A stretch of DNA of 15,401 nt from PALSA-1004 sp046715035 (GTDB taxonomy: Bacteria; Pseudomonadota; Gammaproteobacteria; Burkholderiales; SG8-41): NCBI GenBank assembly GCA_046715035.1, contig JBKJZR010000205.1, positions 1 through 15,401 on the forward strand, in the 5' to 3' direction. Every line of letters begins with the position of its first letter. Position 1 is the first letter of the stretch. Of this stretch, positions 1 through 7,930 are shown piece after piece. The notes beneath the pieces are model-generated. The model saw nothing but the letters and a program-made list of their open reading frames with translations. It was not told where the DNA came from and ran no database searches. The position numbers and the translations under genes are program-made.

Positions 1-693
1 CAGGCGGACTATCTCGACATGTCCGGCAATTTCATCGATCTCGCAAAGATCGCGGTCGGCTCGGTCCGCGTTTACGGTGAGCAGCAGTTGCGCAAAAAAG
101 TCGCGCTCTACAAAGACCATGGCGTGCGCTGTTTCGTTGGCGGCGGCATTGTCGAGCGGCTGTTCGCGCTCGACGGCCCCGCAGCGCTGGCGCCGTTTTT
201 CCGGGAGACGCGCCGCGTCGGCATCGACATCGTCGAGATCTCCGACAATTACATTACGCTCGATCGCGACGAGCGCATGCGCCAGACCGCGCTGGCGCGG
301 GCAGCGGGACTCGCCGTTTTCGGCGAGATCGGTTCCAAGCATGATCATTCGGGAGCCGCATTTCTGCTGGGGCAGGCGCGTGACTGCTTCGACGCCGGCT
401 CGGAGATGCTGATCGTCGAGGGCTACGAGCTCGTCGAGGATGGCCGTCCGAAAAGCGAGCTGATCGCAGCGCTGCGCGAGGGACTCGATTTCTCGAAAGC
501 CCTGTTCGAGCTGCCAGGTCCCTGGATCAGCGGCATCGATGCGTCGCAGGTTCAGGATCTCAAGAAATTCCTGATCGGCGAATTCGGTCCCGACGTGTCG
601 ATCGGCAACATCATGCCCGAGGACATCTTCGAAACCGAAATGTCGCGCCAGGGAATGGGGGTCGTGCAGCCGACCCGCGAGACATGGCGTTGA
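1..693 (+). CDS. ComA/phosphosulfolactate synthase-like protein, 5'-truncated
   Basis: The reading frame is open to the first base (QADYLD precedes the first Met at 19), so the N-terminus lies outside the window; 230 codons are visible. ComA enzymes are Mg-dependent TIM barrels that add sulfite to phosphoenolpyruvate. The family pattern is recognisable in order: DLAKIAVGSVRVY near the visible start, GGGIVE, DIVEISDNYI, GEIGSKHDHSG (strand with the catalytic Lys-type loop), AGSEMLIVEGYE, and near the C-terminus SIGNIMPEDIFETEMSRQGM, equivalent to the ComA ending with a conserved Glu and an R-x-G-x turn. The stop is 29 bases before the next gene, so it is the upstream part of the same operon. 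Coenzyme M or sulfolactate production is not otherwise suggested here, so the true substrate may be another enolpyruvate-like acid. Family assignment is fairly safe; the reaction is not. Confidence 0.8.
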   Translation, partial: QADYLDMSGNFIDLAKIAVGSVRVYGEQQLRKKVALYKDHGVRCFVGGGIVERLFALDGPAALAPFFRETRRVGIDIVEISDNYITLDRDERMRQTALARAAGLAVFGEIGSKHDHSGAAFLLGQARDCFDAGSEMLIVEGYELVEDGRPKSELIAALREGLDFSKALFELPGPWISGIDASQVQDLKKFLIGEFGPDVSIGNIMPEDIFETEMSRQGMGVVQPTRETWR

Positions 694-711
694 CGCGCAC
701 TGCAGTGAACC

Positions 712-718
712 GGGAGGA
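712..718 (+). promoter_or_regulatory. Ribosome binding site that sets the start of the first Bug gene
   Basis: GGGAGGA lies 4 bases before the ATG at 723. It favours this start over the in-frame ATG at 684, which sits inside the previous gene and would place 13 residues in front of a normal signal peptide. Confidence 0.75.
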
Positions 719-722
719 ATCC

Positions 723-1688
723 ATGAAACTGTTTGCCTGGGCAGCGCTCGCGACCGTCGCCATGACTGGTGTTTCCCAGGCACTTGCGCAGTCGTATCCG
801 CAAAGGGCGGTGCGGATCGTCGTGCCGCTCGGCACGGGGAGCGCGTCCGATGCAATGACGCGCATCGTGGCGCAAAAGCTCACCGAAACCTGGTCGCAGC
901 CGGTGGTCGTCGAGAACCAGCCCGGCGCGAACGGCATCCCCGCCACCGCCGGCGTGGTGAAATCGGCGCCCGACGGCCATACGCTGATGATCATCGCCGC
1001 CAATCACGTGATCAACGCGAGCCTGGTCAGCAAGCTGCCTTACGACACCCTGCGCGATATCAAGCCGATCGCGCGCATGGGCTTCACGCCGCTGCTGCTC
1101 GTCACGCACCCGTCGCTGCCTGCAAGGAACGTCAAGGAATTCATCGCGCTCGCCAAGGCGAAGCCGGGGCAGCTCAACTACGGCTCCGCCGGCAACGGCA
1201 GCCCCACGCATCTCGCTGGCGAGCTGCTGCAATCGATGACGGGCATCAAGACCGTTCACGTGCCGTACAAGGCGGTCGCCAACGCGCAGACCGACGTTGT
1301 CGGCGGGCAGATCGAGTTCCTGTTCGTGGTGCCGTCGTTCGCGATTCCGCAGCTGCAGGCGGGAAGGCTGCGCGGCTTGGGGGTGGCTTCGCTGAAGCGC
1401 ATGCCGCAGCTTCCCGACCTGCCGACGATAGACGAAGCCGGAGTGAGCGGATACGAAGTGCTGGCCTGGATCGGCATCGCGGGGCCGGGGGCGATTTCCG
1501 ACGAGGTCGTCAACCGGGTCTCGGCCGATGTGCTGAAAGTCCTGGGCTTGCCCGACGTGCGCGACCGCATCAATGCGATCGGTCTCATCATTTCGCCCAT
1601 GCAGCCGCGCGAATTCCAGGATTATGTCGTCAGCGAACAGGGCAAATGGGCCAAGGTGGTGAAGGACTCGGGAGCCAAAGCCGAGTGA
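723..1688 (+). CDS. Bug/TctC family periplasmic solute-binding protein (Bug 1)
   Basis: A 321-residue secreted receptor of the tripartite tricarboxylate transporter type, which binds small carboxylates in the periplasm and delivers them to TctA/TctB membrane proteins (none in this window). A signal peptide runs to about residue 22 (Met-Lys start, Ala-rich core, ALA then QSYP). Family marks follow: VRIVVP, the ligand-loop Asp43, ENQPGANG, APDGHTL, HPSLPA, EFIALAKAKPGQLNY, HVPYK, VGGQIEF and LPDLPTIDEAGVSGYE. The usual P-x-G-G-x-x-D ligand loop reads LGTGSASD, so the second Gly is replaced. It aligns without gaps to the protein at 7931-8896, which brackets the other end of the operon and has the same length. 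The ligand cannot be read from sequence; a carboxylate linked to the sox pathway is inferred. Confidence 0.93.
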   Translation: MKLFAWAALATVAMTGVSQALAQSYPQRAVRIVVPLGTGSASDAMTRIVAQKLTETWSQPVVVENQPGANGIPATAGVVKSAPDGHTLMIIAANHVINASLVSKLPYDTLRDIKPIARMGFTPLLLVTHPSLPARNVKEFIALAKAKPGQLNYGSAGNGSPTHLAGELLQSMTGIKTVHVPYKAVANAQTDVVGGQIEFLFVVPSFAIPQLQAGRLRGLGVASLKRMPQLPDLPTIDEAGVSGYEVLAWIGIAGPGAISDEVVNRVSADVLKVLGLPDVRDRINAIGLIISPMQPREFQDYVVSEQGKWAKVVKDSGAKAE

Positions 1689-1733
1689 TCTGCCAGTCCT
1701 GCTGAGGATTCCGGAATAATAAGGATTCGCTGC

Positions 1734-2618
1734 ATGCGCCTGCGACTGCTCGGTACCGGAACGCCCACGCCTTCACTGAAACGCATGTGCTCAGGCTATG
1801 TCGTCGAAGTCGGCAGCGACGTGCTCGTCTTCGACCACGGTTTTGGCGCGCATCACCGGCTGCTCGAGCTCGGCATCCCGGCAACGCGGGTGACGCACTT
1901 TTTCTGCAGTCATCTGCACTACGATCACATGGGCGACTATCCGCGCCTGCTGCTGACGCGCTGGGACCAGGGTGCGGGCAAGATTCCCGAGCTCAAGGTG
2001 TACGGCCCGCCGCCGATCCGGGCAGTCACGGCCGCGCTGTTCGAGCGCGACGGCGCGTTCGGTCCCGATCTCATCGCGCGCACCGAAAATCTGTGCAGCG
2101 TGGCGATCTACTGGGCGCGCGGCGGCGAGGGCGAGCGTCGCAAGCCTGCCCCTGAGGTCAGCGAGCTGAAACCCAACGAGGTGGTTGAGGGCAATGGCTG
2201 GCGGGTTACCGCGACGGGCGTGTCGCACTTCGGTCCGCAACTCATCTCTTATGGTTTTCGCCTCGACGCGCCCGAGGGCTCGTTCGTGTATTCGGGCGAC
2301 AGCGGGCCGTGCGCATCGATGACGCGGCTCGCGCGCGACTGCGACGTGCTCGTGCATATGTGCCACTACATTTCGGGCACACAGCTGAACGAGGAGTTCG
2401 CGAGCTCGTGCATGGGGCATCTCGAGCTCGCGCGGCTCGGCGCCGAAGCAGGGGTGAGAACGATCGTTCTGACGCATGTGACCGAGCAGATCGACCAGCC
2501 CGGCGTGCGCGAGCGCGTGGTGCGCGAAATGGCGGAGATCTACAAAGGCAACCTGATCTTCGGCGAGGACCTGATGGAAGTGCCGCTGCAGGGCCCGGCC
2601 GCCGCTCAACTGATGTGA
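1734..2618 (+). CDS. MBL-fold metallo-hydrolase, RNase Z/PhnP-like
   Basis: A 294-residue metallo-beta-lactamase-fold hydrolase, predicted cytoplasmic (no signal peptide). The metal motif HLHYDH holds His60, His62, Asp64 and His65; further likely ligands are His165 in GVSHFG, Asp189 in YSGDSGP and His248 in VLTHVTEQ, so the active site looks complete for two metal ions. The N-terminus LLGTGTPTPS is typical of the RNase Z/PhnP/AtsA-like branch, which includes phosphodiesterases and arylsulfatase-like enzymes, but its size and loops do not make it a bona fide tRNA-processing RNase Z. AAGGA at 1721-1725 is well placed for the ATG. It lies 45 bases after Bug 1 and 59 before soxB, so a hydrolytic step on a pathway precursor is inferred. 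Substrate unknown. Confidence 0.9.
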   Translation: MRLRLLGTGTPTPSLKRMCSGYVVEVGSDVLVFDHGFGAHHRLLELGIPATRVTHFFCSHLHYDHMGDYPRLLLTRWDQGAGKIPELKVYGPPPIRAVTAALFERDGAFGPDLIARTENLCSVAIYWARGGEGERRKPAPEVSELKPNEVVEGNGWRVTATGVSHFGPQLISYGFRLDAPEGSFVYSGDSGPCASMTRLARDCDVLVHMCHYISGTQLNEEFASSCMGHLELARLGAEAGVRTIVLTHVTEQIDQPGVRERVVREMAEIYKGNLIFGEDLMEVPLQGPAAAQLM

Positions 2619-2677
2619 TGCACCGGCTGCGCCGTATGTCTGCGCATCCAGACTAAACCCGACCGGATCCGGATTCG

Positions 2678-3925
2678 ATGCGGTATTCGTTTTTCAGCCT
2701 CGCGCGCAACGCGCTGAACGGCCACCGCGACTGGCCGCGCGCGTGGCGCCGCGCCACACCGCGGCCCGCGTACGACGTCGTGATCGTAGGCGGCGGCGGG
2801 CACGGGCTGGCCACCGCCTATTACCTCGCGAAAAATCATGGCATCCGTAATGTAGCGGTGGTCGAAAAAGGCCCGCTCGGCCTCGGCAACACCGGCCGCA
2901 ACACGACGGTCGTGCGCTCCAACTATCTGTGGGACGACAGCGCGCACCTCTACGAGCACGCGCTGAAGCTCTGGGAAGGGCTGAGCCAGGAGTTGAACTT
3001 CAACACCATGTTCAGCCAGCGCGGCGTGGTCAACGTCGCATTCACGCGCCACGAGCTGCAGGAGATGGAGCGGCGGGCGAGCGCGATGCATCTGAACGGC
3101 ATCGACTGCGAACTGCTGACGCCCGCCGAGCTCCGGCGCTGGGTGCCCCTGCTTAGGATCGACCCGGACTGCCGCTACCCGGTGCTCGGCGGGATCGTGC
3201 AGAAGCGCGGGGGCAACGCGCGCCATGACGCGGTGGCGTGGGGCTACGCGCGCGCCGCCGCTGCGCTCGGGGTCGACCTCATCGAGAACTGTCCTGTCAC
3301 CGGCCTGCGCTGCGACGGCGGGCGCGTCACGGGCATCGACACCGCGCTCGGGCACATTGCCGCGGGGCGCGTTGGCGTGGTTGCGGCTGGCCACAGCAGC
3401 GTGGTGATGGCGATGGCGGGCGTGCGGCTGCCGATCCAGAGCTATCCGCTGCAGGCGCTCGTGTCCGAGCCGGTGAAACCCGTTTTCCACACGGTGCTGA
3501 TGGCGGGTCTGGTGCACGTCTATCTGAGCCAGTCGGACAAGGGCGAGCTCGTAATCGGCGCCGCGCGCGACGGCTACGTCTCCTACGCGCAGCGCGGCAG
3601 CTTTCATTTCATCGAAGAGCAGTTGCGCGCGCTGCTCGAGCTGTTTCCCGTCTTCAGCCGGCTGCGCATGATGCGCCAGTGGGCGGGCATCGTCGATTGC
3701 ACGCCGGACGCGAGCCCGATCATCGGCAGCACGCCGGTAAAGGAACTCTACGTCAACTGCGGCTGGGGGACGGGAGGCTTCAAGGCGACGCCAGGCTCCG
3801 GATGGGTTTTCGCCCACACCCTTGCCCACGGCGAGCCGCACGCGCTCAACCGCAACTTCGGCCTGCAGCGCTTCGCCTCCGGCCGCATGATCGACGAGGC
3901 GGCGGCGGCGGGAGTGGCGCATTGA
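2678..3925 (+). CDS. soxB: Sarcosine oxidase beta subunit (heterotetrameric)
   Basis: Beta subunit of the alpha-beta-gamma-delta sarcosine oxidase, which oxidises sarcosine to glycine with O2 and yields H2O2 and, with tetrahydrofolate, 5,10-methylene-THF. At 415 residues it has the family's normal length. The N-terminus RYSFFSLARNALNGH is characteristic; a Rossmann FAD motif VIVGGGGHGLATAYYL is at about 34-50, followed by GNTGRNTTVVRSNY. The segment KRGGNARHDAVAWGY contains His183, matching the His that carries covalent FMN in characterised SoxB. The C-terminal DCTPDASPIIG and NCGWGTGGFKATPGSG are the FAD/substrate-site signatures. The ribosome site is weak, but the N-terminal match fixes the ATG. 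Dimethylglycine or another N-methyl amino acid cannot be excluded as substrate. Confidence 0.97.
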   Translation: MRYSFFSLARNALNGHRDWPRAWRRATPRPAYDVVIVGGGGHGLATAYYLAKNHGIRNVAVVEKGPLGLGNTGRNTTVVRSNYLWDDSAHLYEHALKLWEGLSQELNFNTMFSQRGVVNVAFTRHELQEMERRASAMHLNGIDCELLTPAELRRWVPLLRIDPDCRYPVLGGIVQKRGGNARHDAVAWGYARAAAALGVDLIENCPVTGLRCDGGRVTGIDTALGHIAAGRVGVVAAGHSSVVMAMAGVRLPIQSYPLQALVSEPVKPVFHTVLMAGLVHVYLSQSDKGELVIGAARDGYVSYAQRGSFHFIEEQLRALLELFPVFSRLRMMRQWAGIVDCTPDASPIIGSTPVKELYVNCGWGTGGFKATPGSGWVFAHTLAHGEPHALNRNFGLQRFASGRMIDEAAAAGVAH

Positions 3926-3931
3926 AATCAA

Positions 3932-4030
3932 TGCGGAATGATGAATGATGAATAAAACTCGAGCTGGCGCGATGCGGTGGATTTCGGATTTCACATTCCG
4001 CATTCCGCGTTCCGCATTCCGCATTCCGCA
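3932..4030. repeat. Hairpin-shaped heptamer repeat between soxB and soxD
   Basis: A 7-base periodicity fills this gap. Left half: TGCGGAA at 3932, then TGATGAA at 3939 and 3946. Right half: TTTCGGA (3982), TTTCACA (3989), then TTCCGCA, TTCCGCG, TTCCGCA, TTCCGCA, TTCCGCA (3996-4030). TTCCGCA is the exact reverse complement of the first left unit, so the two halves form an imperfect inverted repeat around a loop of about 29 bases. It begins 7 bases after the soxB stop and ends 12 bases before the soxD start. The Sox genes themselves do not share this composition. It resembles known short tandem heptanucleotide repeats of bacteria; no function can be read from it. Confidence 0.85.
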
Positions 4031-4042
4031 TCCGCTGCCGCC

Positions 4043-4321
4043 GTGCTGCTGATCCCCTGCCCCTATTGCGGACCGCGCAACGACGCGGAGTTCACGCCGG
4101 GAGGCGAAGCGCATCTCGCACGCCCTGACCCCGCAAATTCGAACGACCAGGCATGGGGCGAGTACTTGTACTACCGAAACAACGTCAAAGGCATGCAGCG
4201 CGAGCGCTGGTTCCACGCCTACGGATGCCGGCGCTGGTTCAACGTCGCGCGCGACAGCGTCACCCACGAGATCAAGCGGGTGTATGCGATCGGCGCGCCG
4301 CCTTCGGGCGACGCAGCATGA
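4043..4321 (+). CDS. soxD: Sarcosine oxidase delta subunit, zinc-binding
   Basis: Small zinc-binding subunit of the sarcosine oxidase tetramer. From the GTG at 4043 it is 92 residues and begins MLLIPCPYCGPRN, the standard family N-terminus. Cys6, Cys9, His58 and Cys62 (in FHAYGCRRWF) fit the known Cys-Cys-His-Cys zinc site. Other hallmarks are GEAHLARPDP, WGEYLYYRNN and GMQRERWFHAYGC. An in-frame ATG at 3977 would add 22 residues made from the heptamer repeat (the HSAFRIPHSA type of artefact) and is rejected. No Shine-Dalgarno site precedes the GTG, so expression may rely on coupling to soxB or a structured leader. Its stop overlaps the soxA start by ATGA. Confidence 0.92.
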   Translation: MLLIPCPYCGPRNDAEFTPGGEAHLARPDPANSNDQAWGEYLYYRNNVKGMQRERWFHAYGCRRWFNVARDSVTHEIKRVYAIGAPPSGDAA

Positions 4322-7302
4322 GCAGCCAGCCGTCGCGGCTGTCTACGGGCGGTCGGATCGACCGCAGCGAGCCGCTCTCGTTCACGTTCAACGGGCGCGA
4401 ATACGAAGGCTATGCGGGCGATACGCTGGCCTCCGCGCTGCTCGCCAACGGCGTGCATCTCGTCGGCCGCAGCTTCAAATACCACCGCCCGCGCGGCATC
4501 GTCAGTGCGGGCCCCGAGGAGCCCAACGCGCTCGTGCGCATCGGGGCGGGCGGGCGCGCACTGCCCAATCTGCCGGCGACGATGGTCGAGCTCTATCATG
4601 GCCTCCAGGCGCAGAGCATCAACTGCTGGCCGAGCGTCGCCATCGATTTCGGCGCGGTCAATAACCTGCTGTCGGCGCTGCTGCCGGCGGGTTTCTACTA
4701 CAAGACGTTCATGTGGCCGGCCGCGGGCTGGATGTGGTACGAGCGCTTCATCCGGCGTGCGGCGGGGCTCGGACGCACGCCCGCCGCGCCCGATCCCGAC
4801 CGCTATGAGAAACGCAACGACCACTGCGACGTGCTGGTCATCGGCGGCGGACCCGCCGGAATCGCCGCCGCGCTTGCGGCCGGCGGCGCGGGCGCGCGCG
4901 TGGTGCTGGCGGAAGAGCGTGCGATGCTGGGCGGGCAGCTTTGGTTTCGCGGTGGGCACATCGCTGAGGCCGACGCGGGCGCATGGCTGCGTGAGGCGAA
5001 CTCGCGTTTAGCGGCGATGCCGGAGGTGCGCACGGTGACGCGCGCGACGGCAGTGGGCTATTACGATCACAATCTCGTCACGCTGCTCGAGCGCGTCACC
5101 GATCATCTGGCACCCGGCCCCTCGCGGTTGCCGCGCCAGCGCCTGTGGAAGGTGCGGGCGAAGCAGGTGATCGTCGCGGCAGGTGCGATCGAGCGCTCGC
5201 TGGTCTTCGCCAACAACGATGTGCCGGGGGTGATGCTCGCGAGCGCCGCGCAGCGCTATGCAGTCGAGTTCGGCGCGCGCCCCGGCAGGCGGGCCGTCGT
5301 ATTCACCAACAACGACAGCGGTTACGAGGCAGCGCAGGCGCTGGCGGAGGCGGGAGTCGATGTTGCCGCGGTGGTCGATGTGCGCGCGCAGCCGGCAGCG
5401 GCCGCGGCGTGCCGCGTCGCGGTACGCGCCGGCCAGGCCCTAGTGGCGGTGCACGGTGCAAAGCGCGTGACTGCCGTCGACATAGCGCCGCTCGATGTTG
5501 CCAGCGGCAGGATAACCGGCGCGGTCGAGACGATCGCCTGCGATCTCGTCTGCGTTTCCGGCGGTTGGGACCCCGCCGTGCATCTGTACTCGCAGTCGGG
5601 CGGCCGCCTTGCCTACGACGCCGAGCAGCATTGCTTCGTTCCCGCGCAGGCGGCGCAGCCGACGCGCGCCGCAGGCGCGGCGAATGGCGCGTTCGCGCTG
5701 GCCGACTGCGTCGCGCAGGGGCATCACGCCGGGCTCGCAGCGGCACGCGACGCGGGCTTCGCGGCGGATGCAAGTGAGATTGGTGCACGCACACCGCTGC
5801 GGCTGCCGGCGCTGTGGGAAATTCCCGCGCGCACGGGCAGCCCCAAGAAGTTCGTCGATCAGCAAAGCGACGTTACCGCGGCGGATCTTGCGCTCGCCGC
5901 ACGGGAAGGCTACGTCAGCGTCGAGCACGCCAAACGCTACACGACCACGGGCATGGGCGTCGACCAGGGCAAGATCGGCAACATCACCGCATTCGGCATA
6001 CTCGGCAATGCCACCGCGCGCAGCGTGCCCGAGGTCGGCACGACGACGTTCCGGCCGCCGTACGTGCCGGTCACCATCGGTGCGCTTGCCGGTCGCGAGA
6101 TCGGCGCGCGCTTCGATCCGCTGCGCAAGACGCCGATGACCGACGACCATGCGGCGCGCGGCGCGGTCTTCGAGCCGGTCGGCCTGTGGCGTCGTCCGCT
6201 CTATTACCCGCAGGCAGGCGAAAACATGCATGCGGCGGTCGTCCGCGAGTGCCTGGCTGCGCGCAACGGCGTCGCCATCCTCGACGCTTCCACGCTCGGC
6301 AAGATCGAGGTGCGAGGCCGCGACGCGCTCAGGCTGCTCAACATGGTCTATACAAACGCATGGGACGGTCTCCAGCCGGGGATGTGCCGCTACGGGCTGA
6401 TGCTGCGCGAGGACGGCATGGTGTTCGACGACGGCGTTACGGCGCGCCTGGGCGAGCATCATTACCTGATGAGCACGACTTCGGGCGGCGCTGACGGCGT
6501 GGTCAACTGGCTCGAAGACTGGCTGCAATGCGAGTGGCGCTACGAGGTTTACTTGACGCCGGTCACCGCCCACTGGGCGACGGTCGCCGTCACCGGCCCG
6601 CAGGCGCGTGCGGTCCTCCAGGCGCTGCCGAGCGACATCGCCCTCGACGCCGCGCAGTTTCCGCACATGGCGATCCGCAGCGGCAGGATCGCGGGAGTGG
6701 CGGCGCGTATCGCGCGCGTCAGCTTCACCGGCGAGCTCACCTACGAGATCAGCGTGCCGGCGCGCTACGGACTCGCGCTATGGGAAGCGTTGCTGGCGGC
6801 GGGCGCGGCGTTCGGCATCAAGCCGCTCGGCACCGAAGCGCTGCACGTGCTGCGCGCCGAGAAGGGCTACATCGTCGTGGGACACGAGACGGACGGCACG
6901 GTCACGCCCTTCGATCTGGGCATGGACTGGATCGTGAGCCAAGCGAAGCCTGATTTTCTCGGCAAGCGCGGGCTCGCGCGCGCTGACACTGCGCGCTCGG
7001 GGCGCAAACAACTCGTGGGATTGCTGACCGACGATCCGCTGACCGTGCTGGTCGAGGGCAGCCAGGTCATCGATCCTGCCGACGGGGCGCGGATCAGCCG
7101 CCCGCCGATCGTCATGCAGGGCCACGTGACGTCGAGCTACATGAGCCCGACGCTCGGTCGCTCGATCGCGATGGCGCTCGTCGCCAACGGGCGCAGCCGC
7201 ATGGAGGAGAAGGTCGCGGTCGTCGTACATGGGCGGGCGGTCGAGGCGCGCATCGTCGATCCACGTTGCTACGATCGCGACGGGGCACGCCTCGATGGCT
7301 GA
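4318..7302 (+). CDS. soxA: Sarcosine oxidase alpha subunit
   Basis: Large subunit of heterotetrameric sarcosine oxidase, 994 residues, normal for the family. It shares the FMN interface with SoxB, binds NAD+, and carries the folate site where the released methylene group is transferred to tetrahydrofolate. Domains in order: N-terminal ferredoxin-like fold lacking Fe-S cysteines (about 15-100, with SFKYHRPRGI at 52); Rossmann domain with VIGGGPAGIAAALAAGGAGA at about 174-193; a middle Ala-rich helical region with FANNDVPGVMLASAAQRYAV and TTTGMGVDQGK; then GcvT-like folate domains from about 607, with SFTGELTYEISVP at 802 and EKGYIVVGHETDGTVTPFD at 848. The start is the ATG overlapping the soxD stop; upstream in-frame starts such as 4153 lie inside soxD. 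Confidence 0.97.
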   Translation: MSSQPSRLSTGGRIDRSEPLSFTFNGREYEGYAGDTLASALLANGVHLVGRSFKYHRPRGIVSAGPEEPNALVRIGAGGRALPNLPATMVELYHGLQAQSINCWPSVAIDFGAVNNLLSALLPAGFYYKTFMWPAAGWMWYERFIRRAAGLGRTPAAPDPDRYEKRNDHCDVLVIGGGPAGIAAALAAGGAGARVVLAEERAMLGGQLWFRGGHIAEADAGAWLREANSRLAAMPEVRTVTRATAVGYYDHNLVTLLERVTDHLAPGPSRLPRQRLWKVRAKQVIVAAGAIERSLVFANNDVPGVMLASAAQRYAVEFGARPGRRAVVFTNNDSGYEAAQALAEAGVDVAAVVDVRAQPAAAAACRVAVRAGQALVAVHGAKRVTAVDIAPLDVASGRITGAVETIACDLVCVSGGWDPAVHLYSQSGGRLAYDAEQHCFVPAQAAQPTRAAGAANGAFALADCVAQGHHAGLAAARDAGFAADASEIGARTPLRLPALWEIPARTGSPKKFVDQQSDVTAADLALAAREGYVSVEHAKRYTTTGMGVDQGKIGNITAFGILGNATARSVPEVGTTTFRPPYVPVTIGALAGREIGARFDPLRKTPMTDDHAARGAVFEPVGLWRRPLYYPQAGENMHAAVVRECLAARNGVAILDASTLGKIEVRGRDALRLLNMVYTNAWDGLQPGMCRYGLMLREDGMVFDDGVTARLGEHHYLMSTTSGGADGVVNWLEDWLQCEWRYEVYLTPVTAHWATVAVTGPQARAVLQALPSDIALDAAQFPHMAIRSGRIAGVAARIARVSFTGELTYEISVPARYGLALWEALLAAGAAFGIKPLGTEALHVLRAEKGYIVVGHETDGTVTPFDLGMDWIVSQAKPDFLGKRGLARADTARSGRKQLVGLLTDDPLTVLVEGSQVIDPADGARISRPPIVMQGHVTSSYMSPTLGRSIAMALVANGRSRMEEKVAVVVHGRAVEARIVDPRCYDRDGARLDG

Positions 7303-7891
7303 TGCCTGGACCGCGCGCAGCGCGCTCGGCACGCCGCCCGGCGGCGCGCTGTTCACGCATGGCGACCTCGCGGCCGTGTCCGTGCGCGAGCTGCCTTTTC
7401 AGACGATGCTGGACCTGCGGGTCGATCCGAGTGATGCGGCGGCATGCGACGCGGCGGCACTCGCCCTGGGATTTTGCCTCCCGCTCGTTCCCAATGCCGC
7501 GGCGGGCACAACAGCCCGGCGTGCGTTGTGGATGGGCCCCGATCAGTGGCTCGTGGTTACGCAGGCCGACGAGATGCCTTGCGTCGTCGCCGCTCTCGCG
7601 ACGTTGCGGGCATCGGTGGTCGACGTCAGTGACTTGCGCGCCGTGTTTCAGCTCACCGGACCGCGGAGCGCCGACGTGCTGCGCAAGGGCTGCGCGATCG
7701 ATCTGCATCCGCGCGTATTTGGTCCGGACGCACTCGCATTGACTGCGCTCGCGCGCGTGCGGGCGATCGTTCACCAACTCGATCGCGCGTCGACTTATGA
7801 TATCTACGTCGAGCGCAGTATCGCGGGCTATCTGCAGGGTTGGCTGACGGATGCGATGCGCGAATACGTGGCGCCGATGGGGCAGAGGTAG
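7295..7891 (+). CDS. soxG: Sarcosine oxidase gamma subunit
   Basis: Gamma subunit, a small GcvT/YgfZ-fold protein that packs on the alpha subunit. From the ATG at 7295 it has 198 residues, the usual size. Recognisable segments are VRELPFQTMLDLRV near 30, the LWMGPDQWLVV strand near 80, VVDVSDLRAVFQLTGPRSADVL at about 108-130, KGCAIDLHPRVF, and the closing RASTYDIYVERSIAGYLQGWL. Its start overlaps the soxA stop by 8 bases, so translation is probably coupled. An earlier in-frame ATG at 7229 lies inside soxA and adds nothing family-like. With this gene the canonical B-D-A-G set is complete and intact; the glyA and purU genes that often follow are absent and a Bug gene takes their place. Confidence 0.93.
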   Translation: MADAWTARSALGTPPGGALFTHGDLAAVSVRELPFQTMLDLRVDPSDAAACDAAALALGFCLPLVPNAAAGTTARRALWMGPDQWLVVTQADEMPCVVAALATLRASVVDVSDLRAVFQLTGPRSADVLRKGCAIDLHPRVFGPDALALTALARVRAIVHQLDRASTYDIYVERSIAGYLQGWLTDAMREYVAPMGQR

Positions 7892-7918
7892 TCTGTGGTT
7901 AGTAGCAGTAACGCTACC

Positions 7919-7925
7919 AGGGAGA
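7919..7925 (+). promoter_or_regulatory. Ribosome binding site of the second Bug gene
   Basis: AGGGAGA lies 5 bases before the ATG at 7931 and supports that start, which opens directly on a signal peptide, over the in-frame ATG at 7895. Confidence 0.65.
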
Positions 7926-7930
7926 CGGCA

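Noticed and set aside
3931..4030. Heptamer array considered as a CRISPR array
   Set aside because: Units are 7 bases, contiguous and inverted across the centre, with no spacers of 30-40 bases and no cas genes.
2606..4267. A 553-codon open frame on the - strand opposite soxB and soxD
   Set aside because: It mirrors well-supported soxB/soxD, has an Arg/His/Ala-rich composition with no family pattern, and part is translated heptamer repeat. Long antisense frames are expected at this GC content.
5440..6666. A 408-codon - strand frame opposite soxA
   Set aside because: It is a shadow of the GcvT-like part of soxA, with no recognisable domain.
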